From: Ochotona curzoniae
Lineage: Eukaryota > Chordata > Mammalia > Lagomorpha > Ochotonidae
Assembly: GCF_017591425.1 (NCBI RefSeq)
Contig: NW_024466512.1
Location: 13,829,001-13,893,000, forward strand
Reading direction: 5' to 3'
Length of the DNA: 64,000 nt
Below the pieces are notes generated by a model. The model ran no database searches and was not told the DNA's origin. It saw only the letters and a program-made list of their open reading frames with translations. The translations under genes and the position numbers were made by a program. Of this stretch, positions 48,901-60,900 are shown piece by piece. The number at the start of each line of letters is the position of its first letter. The stretch's first letter is position 1.

Positions 48901-51900
48901 TACAAAAGAGATTTGTGTGGAGCCCAAGCTGTTTACATGAACTGTTGGGGTCAGCTCAAAGGTGCTCCATCGCAAATATTGCTTTCGTTAAACAGCAAGT
49001 GCCTTGTTGCAAGACTTGTGGTGAATGGAAAGATCATGGAAATTTCTAGCCATGGAGTAGACCAGCTCAGATTTATAGGACAGTGGAAATAAAGATTTAA
49101 ATAGAAGGCCATTTGGCTTTTTCTTTTAGATCTGGCACCTCATCTATTCAAAACAATGCCTTAACTACAATATCAGAGAAAAACCAATATCTGAACTATT
49201 ATTTCACAGTGAATTCTTTGCATTGGAAGAAAGTATAGGAACTTACTGGTGGTTGGAGTGTGGATAGACACTGTCATGTCATGATGTTTGGCCTCAATGT
49301 AGAACCAGTTGGAACTGAGCTTGATTTTAATTTTTTCCCATGGCATGTTCTTTTTAAAAAAATAAATTGTTTGAAAGTATGTTGGTAGTGATTTTCTGAC
49401 ATTTGGCTATGCTTTCTCTGAAATATTATTTTCCTTTTCTCGAAAGAGGCGTCACTTAGTTATTTCTCACATGTTTTTGAGGGTGTGTAATGCTTTTCAA
49501 CCCTTTATCTGTGGAACGTTTTCATTTTGCCACTTGGGTAAAGCCATAGGTTTAGGCTTTCCAGCAGAACTCTCTGGATTGTCTTTTAGATTAGCTGCAA
49601 GGAGGGTGGCTGGAGGATGTGTGTTTTCTCACTGAGTGGGCAGTCGCTTCTGAGTTCTTACATGTGAGGTTGTTGGAAGCTTTAGTAATCTAACAGTAAT
49701 GGAATGGGATGTAGCACAATGATTTTACATTTTGTAAACTCTGAAATTTCTGATATTTCTGTCAAGGACTTATGCTTCCTGTGCATTCAATCCTTCGGCG
49801 ATCGAGTTGTGGGGCATGATGAGGCAAAATGTATTTCCTTCAATGAGGCAAGATAGTATTGCTTTGGTTTTAAGGATTAATTTTGAGTTTGTAACCTTCT
49901 TTGAGGGCTGAAAAGTTCTTTTCAGTAAAGCCTATTTTATCCTCATCAGTTTAGTTTTGAAACAATATCTTACTTCATGTTTGAACTTTCAGAATAATCA
50001 AAAATTACTAATCTGAGTGCTTTACCACCAGTCTGGTTATGTGTTTATGCTTCTATTTATTTTGGTTTGTACAGGAGAAATTTTTCAACCCCAGTATCCC
50101 ATCTTTGGGTTTGCGGAATGTTATTTATATCAATGAAACTCACACAAGGTAAGGAAAATTTTTTTACAGTTCTAATAAATATAAAAAAAAAGTCATGATA
50201 ATCAGTACACTTTAAAATGGACATCTTTTTGGGAGTTAGGAGGATATGAGCTTCTGACACAAGAGGTTTTATCTAAACCTAAGAAGCAGTGCAGCTACAC
50301 AGTGGCATCTTACTGTCACCACTGCTAGATGTTATGTGGGACACTTTATTCATGTAACAGTTTTGCATATGAAGGGAGCTGAAAAGTATGACGTAACTGT
50401 TTTCTGTGCAGTCTGGGTTTTAATGTCTTGTAGAATGTCTGGATGTGTGCCTAACATGTGCCTGGTCTGTAGGGTTTTAGAAGATATTTTCCTGTATTAA
50501 GGGGATGGTTGTTGAATGTATTATTCATTGAAGACTTTCTCATACTTACTACTTCTCAATTCCAGGCATTGGGAGCTGGGCATGTAACCATTGGGGGCGA
50601 GAGAAAAGGACCTTTGTTGAATGGGCATCCAGGCTGGTAGATAAGGAAGGAGGGCTGGCAGGGGGTGTTAGTGTCTTTGATCAAGAGGAACAGTGGCCAC
50701 AGAAGCTACCAGAGCTCACCGTTCTAAGAGTACATGTTCAGGTGATGAGATATTCTGGAAATTTTATGAAAAAATGACCCAAGAAGTCACATATTTAAAT
50801 GGGAAGGCTTTCTGATATCACTGCCCATAAGGATAATGAGATCACACACAAAAGCTTATTCTATGTGAACAAAGTTTTGCTTTTTCTTAAATAGAAATAT
50901 GGTCAAAGTCAAGACATATTTTTTTATTTCATTCCCAGGCTGTTCTTTTCTCTATCTCTTTTACATCTAAAAAATAAGGAGGAAGCTTGATCCATTGAGA
51001 TTTTCTTTTCTTTTCTTTTTTTTTAAACGCATGGCTGATATTAAAATCCTATGAATAGAAAGAGTCTTTTATTCTTGATGTAACCAGATATTTTATGAGT
51101 AAAGCTGAAAGCTACTCTTGTTGTCCTGACACTTAGGATGTATGGTCAATTGCAGAGAGATTTCAAAAGGAGCATAGACTTTGCCCATTCTGATATTCGT
51201 TCTGAACATATCCCCTGAAGAAAGAGTTTAGGAGGAACACTTAATAGAGTAGGCCAAACTTTCAGAAGATAGAGGCGAAGGAGGAGGAAAAAGAGTGGCA
51301 GGAAGGATTGCTGGCTGGAGAGCTGGCTGGAAGGAGAGCAGATGGTTCAGGCACCGAGTTACTCTGCGTCTTCAGTGGCAGCCTTCTGGATCCTTTCACA
51401 GTGAGCCGACTTGCATTTAAGATCTTTTAAAGACTCTGTCACAATGAAGCGTTGTATAATCGTTAGCAGTGATTTTAAGTGACCACATGAGGATGGTTTG
51501 CAGCATCCTGGTTATAACATCGTCTTCATGTCCCCCACCCCCCCCATGTATACACCACTTGGTCACTGTCACTGCTGTGGACATGCGCTCTCTAGTGCGA
51601 TACATTTGAGTTTACAGAAAAACAAAACCAATCAGCACAAGCAGCAGGCTTTGTGATCTCAGAATCCAGGCCTTCAGGCCATGGCCCAGTTATGCATAAT
51701 ACCTTCATTAATTCAACTGGAAGTTAGGGGCTGTCTTAGAAGAAGTACCATGAGAACATAAGCGTTAGGTCTTCATGATAAGCATACTTCCAAATTTATC
51801 TTTCTATAGCCCCTAGCTAGAATTAAAAGCTCCATAGCCTTTCTGTACACATTTGGTGCTCCATGGATGTAACCAACAGCACATCAAAAAACTAGGGGAC

Positions 51901-54900
51901 AAAGAGTTGCATCTGAACTAAAGAAGTATAATTTTAAATGTGATTATTTCCTAAAAATATATAGTGTTACTATTTTTATAGGTTTGCCTTGTACAAGGGA
52001 GTAAGTTATATGTAATCTAGAGATAATGTAAAGTATATGAGAGGGCGTTCAAGAGATTTGATGCTGCTACTGTACCAGTGTATTTAAGGGACTTCAGCAT
52101 CCTCACATGTTGTTGCCTGTGAGCATTCTAGAATCAGTCAATCCCTTCAGACACCGAGGGATGGCTCTGTGTGTGTCCTTGCTTGTGTGAGCGCCTATCT
52201 TTGAGATGAATGTATTATATGTATATTGCATACAGCATTCAGTATATTTGCCCTTTTCATGGTGTGAACAAAGTCAGATATTTCCCGCCTTTTGGGATTG
52301 TAGAAAGGTTATTGTTCAGCAAAATAGCGCAGTTCAAGCACTAGCAAACCAATTCAAAGTTGGTTTCAGCTTAGAATGTGAGAAAGAAACCCTGAATAAA
52401 ATGAGCTACATAGTATCCTGTGCTGTCAAGGAGACTGCTGTAGAGGTGGATGTTATCAGGCTTGGTTTTCACAGGAGACAAACTGAGGCATGAACTTAGC
52501 AGCTGCCTTCATACCTTCCTCTTCTCTGCTAACTCACCTTTCCGTTGCAGGCACCGAGGATGGCTTGCAAGACGGCTCTCCTATGTTCTTTTTGTTCAAG
52601 AACGAGATGTGCATAAGGGTATGTTTGCCACCAACGTGACTGAAAATGTGCTGAATAGCAGCAGGTAAGGGCCATGAGACTGTTGTCAAAGTGGGGAGAG
52701 ATGAGGATGGGTGGTGGGAGTGAGCCAGCCATTCACCTTAATCTTCAGTGTGTCTGGAACCCTGTCCCAAGAAGAGCTCGCATTTCCCAGCAGGAAATGT
52801 TAAGTTGTGGAGACGACTGCAGAGGGGAAGAACAGATGGTTGTGGTGATCGGTGCCACGTGGGAATCACAGTCATGTTTTAAGGATTAGTAATTGAATGA
52901 GTTTCTAATGCCATGTGAAAGGAGAGTTCAGAGATGTGTGTGTTTCCAGAGTTTTCTGTTACATTTTCTATGATACCGACGTTGCAGATATTGCACTCTA
53001 TTTTATAGGAAGGACTTCCTATTTATCAAATAATTATTGAGTACTTAGGTACACATTCCGTGCTAGGAAGTTATCGTAAACAAAATGCACTGCTTCCAGG
53101 GAGTTCTTTCTACTATTCTATTTGAGCTAAAATCAGCCACTCTCATTTGTGAGCAAGCTTCTCTGAGAGCAAGGTCAGAATCTTACTAAGATTTTAGTGA
53201 TGATTTTCCAGCCTAAGAACATGGCCCATGTTAGAGATTGGCCTGAATCTGGGGAGTGGGAGATCAGGATGGATTGAGGGGCTGCTTTGAAAACAAAATA
53301 GTCATTGGTAGGTGTGTAGTTAGCGTGGCTTGAGCAGTGGGCACACAGTAGGTGCTCAGGTAATGTTTATTAAAAGAACAAGTGAGAAGTTGGAAGATAG
53401 AAGTGTAACAGTGATGTTAATGACTTGTGGAAAACACTCCTGGCCGGAATGTGCCTAGTGTTGTTCAGGGAAGGCGTGGAGCTTATGACTAAGTTGTGGA
53501 ATGACTCTGCTCGTGTTAATGAGTTAAGGTACTCTGTAGAGTCTCATCTATGTTCTGTAGTTCACAATTTCGTAGCCATCGTGAGAGAAAACATGAAACT
53601 CTCCTGAATTATTATATCTTCAAGTACGTTTCATTCCACCAGTTTTGATTGCTAATGCAATGTTAGAAGTGGTTTAACTCCAGGGTTTCTCTCCTAAGTT
53701 AATGGAAACTTAACAAAACTGGAATAAAAATTTTCCTTTCTTCACTGCTTAGTGTTTTGTGTTGTTTTGATCTTGAACCATGTTTTTTTTTGTTTTTTAA
53801 TTACTGGGGAAAAATGAAAACATGGTAAATATGTCCCTCTTTGATCTTCACAAGAGAAATTTAGATATAAATTCTTAATTTTGAGAAAGAGAAACATATG
53901 TTACAGTGAATGTCTGCATGTCTCTGAGTAGTCTGACTAAAGAAATAACCTTTTAACCTTTTGTGGAGTGCAATCTTGTGTCTCCTGTCGCAGTCAGAAA
54001 TTTCAGATTTCGGTAGCTATCACCCAGTGAACTGTGCTGAAATTCTTAAGCCTCTCTTCCAGTTTCCTTAAGGTTCTTTTGATTTACTAGGAAGGCTCCC
54101 GAGTCAATTTAAGCATCTCTGAATATTTCACCGACAAGCTTCCAACTTGAATGTATTCTCTTGTGTTACTGCAAAGCAAAGAGAACATATGTTTGTTTTG
54201 TGATTTATAACTGCAGTTTAGAAAATGCTGAATACCGACAGGGTGCAGTGTATAACCTGTTACTTTTCTCTTCTGATGTTCAAATCAGAGTACAAGAGGC
54301 GATTGCAGAAGTAGCCGCCGAATTAAACCCTGATGGGTCTGACCAGCAACAATCAAAAGCCGTCAATAAGGTGAAAAAGAAAGCCAGAAAGATTCTCCAG
54401 GAAATGGTTGCCACAGTCTCACCGGGGCTGATCAGGTAGGTACTAAAAGTGAAGCCAGGACCACAGGCCGGAACTATCCTGCCATGAGCAGGTAGCGTTG
54501 AGTCATCCGATTGCCCTTTTTTCACACGGTACTCTGCTTGAACATGTACCAGTGTCTGGCATTCCATTCTGTTCTCCTTTCTCTTCTTAGTCAGCATCCC
54601 TGTGCAGGAACCCTGGGGGGTGCTTTAACCTGCTTCTGTCTCTGCTAGTTGCTAGCAACCGTGAGATCCCTGCTGACATCCATCCGCTTAGACTGGCTGT
54701 GAGTCAGGCTTCGCATGTCCTGTCTTAAAAGGACTGGCTGTGTGCGTTAGAGGAGCCATTCTGCTCACTAAATGTTTGCCTGGGCATTCACTTCTAAAAT
54801 GTGAAGTTACGAAATATGAAGTTGCTCATATGTGGCATATCTGAATAACTATATAAGGTTAGTTCTTTGGTTCTGCAGTTCAGATGTGTGCACACACGTA

Positions 54901-57900
54901 AGTCATTTACATGCACATGTGTGCAAAAACAGACATGTGAAGTCATCTACAAGTATTTGGGTTTAGGTTCAGAAAGTTTAGATGAAAGTTAACTATGTGT
55001 TTATATATATAATGTGTATATGTATGTGTATATAATATATAATGTGTGTGTATATATATATATATAAATGAGCATTGTCTGTATTTTAGCTGCTGTCTTG
55101 TCTCTCTTTTCTTTCAGACTGACTGGGTGGGTGCTGCTCAAACTGTTCAACAGCTTTTTTTGGAACATTCAGATTCACAAGGGCCAGCTTGAGATGGTTA
55201 AAGCTGCAACTGAGGCAAGAATTTCTGGGACTCCACCTTTCTGTTCCCCTACGCTTGCAGCGCGGCCATGAGAGTTCTTTTGCAGATGGTCCTTTTGTGA
55301 TCTATGCCTGGGGAGGAGGAAGGCCTCGGAGGAGGGGTTCCGCAGAGGCGGGATTCCTTGTGCACCTTACCTCATAACAACCCTGAAAATCTGAGCAGTC
55401 CCTGCTTATTGGTAATGAGCTAGAGGCACAGACAGGTGAATAGTCCCAATCAGAAATAGGGCCTAGCCCAGGTTTCCATGGCAGGCCAAGCCTGAGTATG
55501 TGAGCACAGGATGAACTTGAACCACTCCCCCTTCCATCCCCGCTCACTTCTGGTATGTAGTTAGAGAAGTGGGAAACTTCACTGAGTTCATAGTATTAAC
55601 TTTTTTTAGAGGGCGAATCAATGACCACCCAGTGTTGGAGTGATTGTCACTAATAGGCAGTTGTAAAGTGTGATTGAATGTTAAACTTGAATTTGAAGTT
55701 TGGTGTCTTCTCTTCACTAGACGAATTTGCCGCTTATATTCCTGCCGGTTCATAGATCCCATATTGACTATTTGCTGCTCACGTTCATTCTCTTCTGCCA
55801 TAACATCAAAGCACCTTACATCGCCTCAGGCAATAATCTCAACATTCCAATCTTCAGGTAAGATCAGTTTGTTTTGAAATTTCAATTATGAAAAGATTGT
55901 GGTTTGCATTTTTGATGCTTAATATATACCCTTTGATCTATGCTATGATGCTAACTTTTTTTTTCTTTTGCTGTAAAAGCAGTGCATGTTTATGGTGTAA
56001 AATTTAGAGAGCTCCCTGCCCCCAAAAAACCATATTAAGACTAGCATGTTTATCCATGCATTTTATATGGAATTTGTGGTAAACTCTCAGTATGTAGATT
56101 TTAAGGGCATGATGAATATTTATCAAATGAGGAAAAGACAGTTGGCAAGCTGTGACAGCAAATTAGCAAGCTTCGTGGCAGGGAAGCATGCTAAGGCAGG
56201 GATAGTGGCAGAGTGGTAGAAAGGAGAATGACACTCTGCATTTCACCTGTTCCTTGGGCCGCCTCGTGTAGTAGAGATGGATGCCCGTGGCGAGGGCGGT
56301 GTAACAGAAAGTGTTTAGCCGTTTTTGGGGAATGTGCTCCATTTAGAGGAAATAACAAATAAAATGGCAGAGATTCAAGAGTACTGCGGGGTCAGGATGT
56401 GGTGGACAGGCAAGGTGAGGAGTGTGGGTGCCCTAGGAAGGACCAGAGGTCAGAGGCAGGGCGTGTTGGCCTTGGTGGTGAGGACCAGAGAGCAGCAGTT
56501 GCTAAGCCAAGAGTTTAGAGAGCATCCTTTACTCAAGGAATGACATGTTTGGATTTCCAGTTTGAAAGATTAAATCAAATAAGAAGGCCTTAGATCAATT
56601 CTGCTCCTTTCACCAAAGTTCAGCAAGTGATAATGAAGCATTTTTTCCTTTTTTGAATAAAGCTAGTAAATTTTATGTATTAAAAAATATGTAGTTAGAT
56701 AGATATTTTTAAAAAGATTTGTTTATTTTTAATACAAAGTCAGTTATACAGAGAGGAGGAGAGACAGAGAGGAAGATCTTTGTCCGATGATTCACTCCCC
56801 AAGTGACTGCAGCGGCCAGTGCTGTGCTGATCCGAAGTCAGGAGCCAGGAACCTCTTCCGGGTCTCCCACATGGGTGCAGGGTCTCAAGGCTTTGGGCCA
56901 TCCTGGACTGCTTTCCTAGGCCACAAGCAGGGAGCTGGATGGAAAGTGGAGCAGTTGGGATACGAACGGGTGCCCTTATGGGATCCTGGTGTGTGCAAGG
57001 CTAAGCCACTAGGCTACAATGCTGGATCCTCAAATACATAGTTTTGAGAATACTTCCCATCCTACCCTCTCTTTTCTTTTTCTTTTTTCATTTTTCTTTT
57101 AGTTTTTGTAGTGATATACTTTATCTTATAATCATAAGCTTGGTCCTCCACTAAATAAAGAATTTAACAAGTAAGTAAGTAGAAAAGCCATTGTTGCTTA
57201 GGAGTATGGTACAACGTTTTCTTATAGAGGAGGGAATAGATTTGAAAAGAACTTTGAAATATTTAATAAATTGAATTTGTAGCACCCACTGCTGTTCTTG
57301 GAAGGCACAGCCAAGGGGAGAGGTGTGGGGAAGACCCCAGATGCTCTCCTGGGTAAATAGTAGGTCTCAGCACCAACAAGAGGGGCATGGGATGAGTTGG
57401 TTTTGGAAATTGGTTTCACAGTGAAAAGCAAAATCATCTTTCAGGTGAAATCTGCAAGCAGAGCTTGAGTAAGAGGGCCGCGCATTCAACAAGGATTTTG
57501 TTTTGTAAAGTCAATCCTCAGCCTTACAATCCGAGGAGCTCTTCATGCCGTAACTCAGGGTCCTGTCAGCATTCAGAGTCATGTGACCAGCCAGCATCAG
57601 ATAAACCGTTCCTGGCAGCAGTGATATTACCCAACTTTAGATAAGAGGGGCATTCTCCAGTGACCTTGCCCTCAAGTGGCTTACAGTCTAACGGAGTATC
57701 TAGACAAATAAATGGTGATACCACCAAGTGATAGGAACCAACAAGGTTGAAATGCTTTTCTAGACATTAGAGTTATCTGTTTATTTTCCAAGTTAACTCT
57801 TTCCAGGGAACCTCTTTGTCACGGAATCTGGGAGGCTGAATTAGCAAGCCGCCAGGAAGTCGCTGGCGGAAGAGCCCCGCCTTCCCACGGCCCTGAGCAG

Positions 57901-60900
57901 AGCTGGCCTCTCCTGTAGCCGGCATCACGCATTGCTCTTTCTCTGCAGATCTGGTTCTCAGCCAGGATCTTTTGCGATTGCCTAAAAACACTGATATTCT
58001 CTCATGGTCTCTATTTTCTATTTGTGAACTCAATGCCCGTCATTGCTTAGTTCTTCCTCTCTTCAGACCCAGGACACTGTGGATAACCGGGTCTGTTTAT
58101 GAGCTTTCTTTCTGATCTTCTCCACTTTTCAAAATGTGTTATTTTTTCTGGATGGTGTATCTCAGTCACTGGGAGCTTTTCTGCAGTGTTTTAGGGTCGG
58201 AGTACTCTTACTGAGGTTTCACAGTGTGTTACCTAGGACTCCGTAAACCGACTGTAAAGGGAAGCGAAACTATAAATTAATATCTATATTACTATCACGA
58301 TATTTGAAAAGAATAAGAAGGGGTATGAGTTTGTTAAAGTTGACCTAGAAAATCTCAACCTAGTATCAAGATCCATCAGTGTTGCTAACAGAGACATGGG
58401 GTTGTGCAAAGAATTGCTTTATTCCTCTGTGGAAATGAGGCAGATTTTTGGCTCATGGTTTGAAAGATGGTTATGCTTGATTTCAGTTTGACAGGCTCAT
58501 CCCTGCCTCTCTAAGCATTAGCTATTTGGGGAGATTTCCTGCAGGGAGCTTTATAACATGTTCATCTTGTGGTAAACATGCCAGGGGCACATTTCAGCTG
58601 TTGTTGTCTTGAGTCTCTGGACAGGGTTTGCGTATTCTAGAAGCATCTCATAATCCTTTTAGAAGTTGTACCAGCAGATCTGGGTTAATACATCATGCCA
58701 GCCCCTTTTGCCTTGGAAGACATGTAATGCAACTTCATTATGTACAACAGCGGTCCATAGACTTATGAATAATGTAAGTGGGTGAAGCAGGGTTACAGCG
58801 TGGAAAATGGGAAATGGTCCACGTTCTTACTGTCAGCAGTTCCCACAGCACATGTGGTTTGTGTTCACATGACTGATGTTTAAAACATCAGTCCCTTTGA
58901 ATTTCAGTGTGCTGTTCACATTTTTCCCCGTAAACAATTCATGCATTCTTGAATTTCTAGTACCTTGATTCACAAGCTTGGGGGCTTTTTCATACGCCGG
59001 AGACTGGATGAAACACCCGACGGACGGAAAGACATCCTCTACAGAGCCCTGCTGCACGGGGTACGTATGTCCCTACTCACCTGAAGGCAGTCGTGTCAGC
59101 TGTCACAGGGCAAGGAAAAGGAGACGTGGCATCAAGTTGAGATTTATAAATGGCTGTTCCCTGAGTTGTAAGGCTTTTTAAAAAGTCACAATATAAGCGT
59201 AGGATGAGATGCAGTTATTGGTGGGAAGAGTTTGTCAGTAGTGAAGTTAGAGCTTTTGCCTAGCTTTTTTTTGCGATTTTCCAGACCTCATCCTAAGTTG
59301 CACAGTCTTGTTTCATGTGCAAATTCATTTTCCACTTTGTCTCCTTGTGTCCTAGCATATAGTTGAACTGCTCCGACAGCAGCAGTTCCTGGAGATTTTT
59401 CTGGAAGGCACACGCTCCCGGAGTGGGAAAACCTCCTGTGCCCGGGCTGGGCTTCTCTCGGTGGTGGTTGACACACTGTCCACCAACACCATCCCAGACA
59501 TCCTCATCATCCCTGTGGGAATCTCCTATGACCGGATCATTGAAGGGCACTACAATGGCGAACAGCTGGTAAGGGCCCTGCCCACACGTGAGCAACCCTG
59601 ACTTTTCGGATTTTTCAGATTGAGCTTTCATGGTTTGCATTGCTTCTAGAATCTGCTAAGTCTTGTTCTTACGGTAGTACCCAATCTGAAACCACTGCCT
59701 AGCATGTGGCTGCGTGGTCACAGTGAGGGGTGTTCGCCTTCTGTGGTAGCATGGTGGTTGGTGCCCAGCTGGTATCTTCTGAGCCTGGAGGAAGGGGCCA
59801 GACTGGACTGGTCCATGCCAGTCTGTCATGGGACTAGGAAATGAAAAACGCTTGTTTGCTGCCGACTTTCTCAGTATTCTGGGGATTGATGGGTGAATTT
59901 TTCTCTCCAGAGATTATTATTTATGTATAAATGCTAAGAGAAACTGGAGAAATGGTGGGTTATGTCATTACAGCAAGTACAGATTAATCTGAGATGTGGC
60001 AGGGATTTTTTTTTTTTTTGTGAACTTTGAAGTGTGGGAGTAGCAAGGGTATGTGGATCACAGGCCTGTGGTTTGGCTGCAGTGTGAGCATACCTGGAGG
60101 AATGTTCCTAGGACCCTGCCAAGTCCAGGGATAGGCCTGGGTTATCATACATGGCGCTCAGTAATGTTTCAGGAATGGATAGTTCACTCAAAGGCCACTA
60201 TGAGGTTGGCTATGGCCTTGGGTTAGTTGTCTGATGTTTGTATTTAGACTGGTGATAATTAGACCTCAGATAAGGGACCTCTTTGACATCTTTTGTTTTG
60301 TTTTGTTTCATTTTTTTAAGATTTATTTTTATTGGAGAAGCAGAGTTGCAGAGAAAGAAGGCAAGACAGGTTGGGCTAGATGGGGAGAGAGAGACAGATC
60401 TATTCACTGTTTCACTCCCCAAATGGCCTCAATGGCTGGAACTGAGTCAATCTGAAGCCAGGAACCAAGAGCTTCTGGGTCTCCCACTTGGGGCATCCTC
60501 AGTTGCTTTCCCAGGCCATCAGCAGGGAACTGGATCATAAGTGGACTGATTGGGACAAGAACTGGCAGCCATATGGGATGCTGATGCCACAGACTGAGGC
60601 TTAACCTACTATGCTGTGGTGCCTGCTCAGCATCTTGTTTTATCCAAGAGTTACAGGAAGTTTTTCAGTCTTATTTTCCTCTTGTTCACTGTCCAGCAGC
60701 AATGGACTTGGTGCATGGAGCTGATAATCATACGTGTGGACTACTGACTGATGGTCAATACTGATGTTTATTAGTGGCATCAGGCTTTTATAGCTTGAGG
60801 TCACATAGGATAAGGGAAGTGGCTTTGAGGAGCTTACATATCAGAAACAGGGAGACTTGAGATTATGGGAATTCCCATAAGCCCATCCATGGAACCCATC

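Larger units (their letters stand above)
47132..50074 (+). other. GPAM: GPAM intron 3
   Basis: GT-AG intron of 2.9 kb. It holds a pure T tract at about 47440-47455, two adjacent antisense C-type SINEs (47678-47979 and about 47994-48366) and an (AG)n run at about 48001-48018. The remaining 1.7 kb is unique sequence with no gene that I recognise. Confidence 0.75.

Noticed and set aside
55068..55271. Open frame with GPAM-like peptide continuing past exon 6
   Set aside because: The part after 55214 is intron read-through. The true protein continues at 55721.
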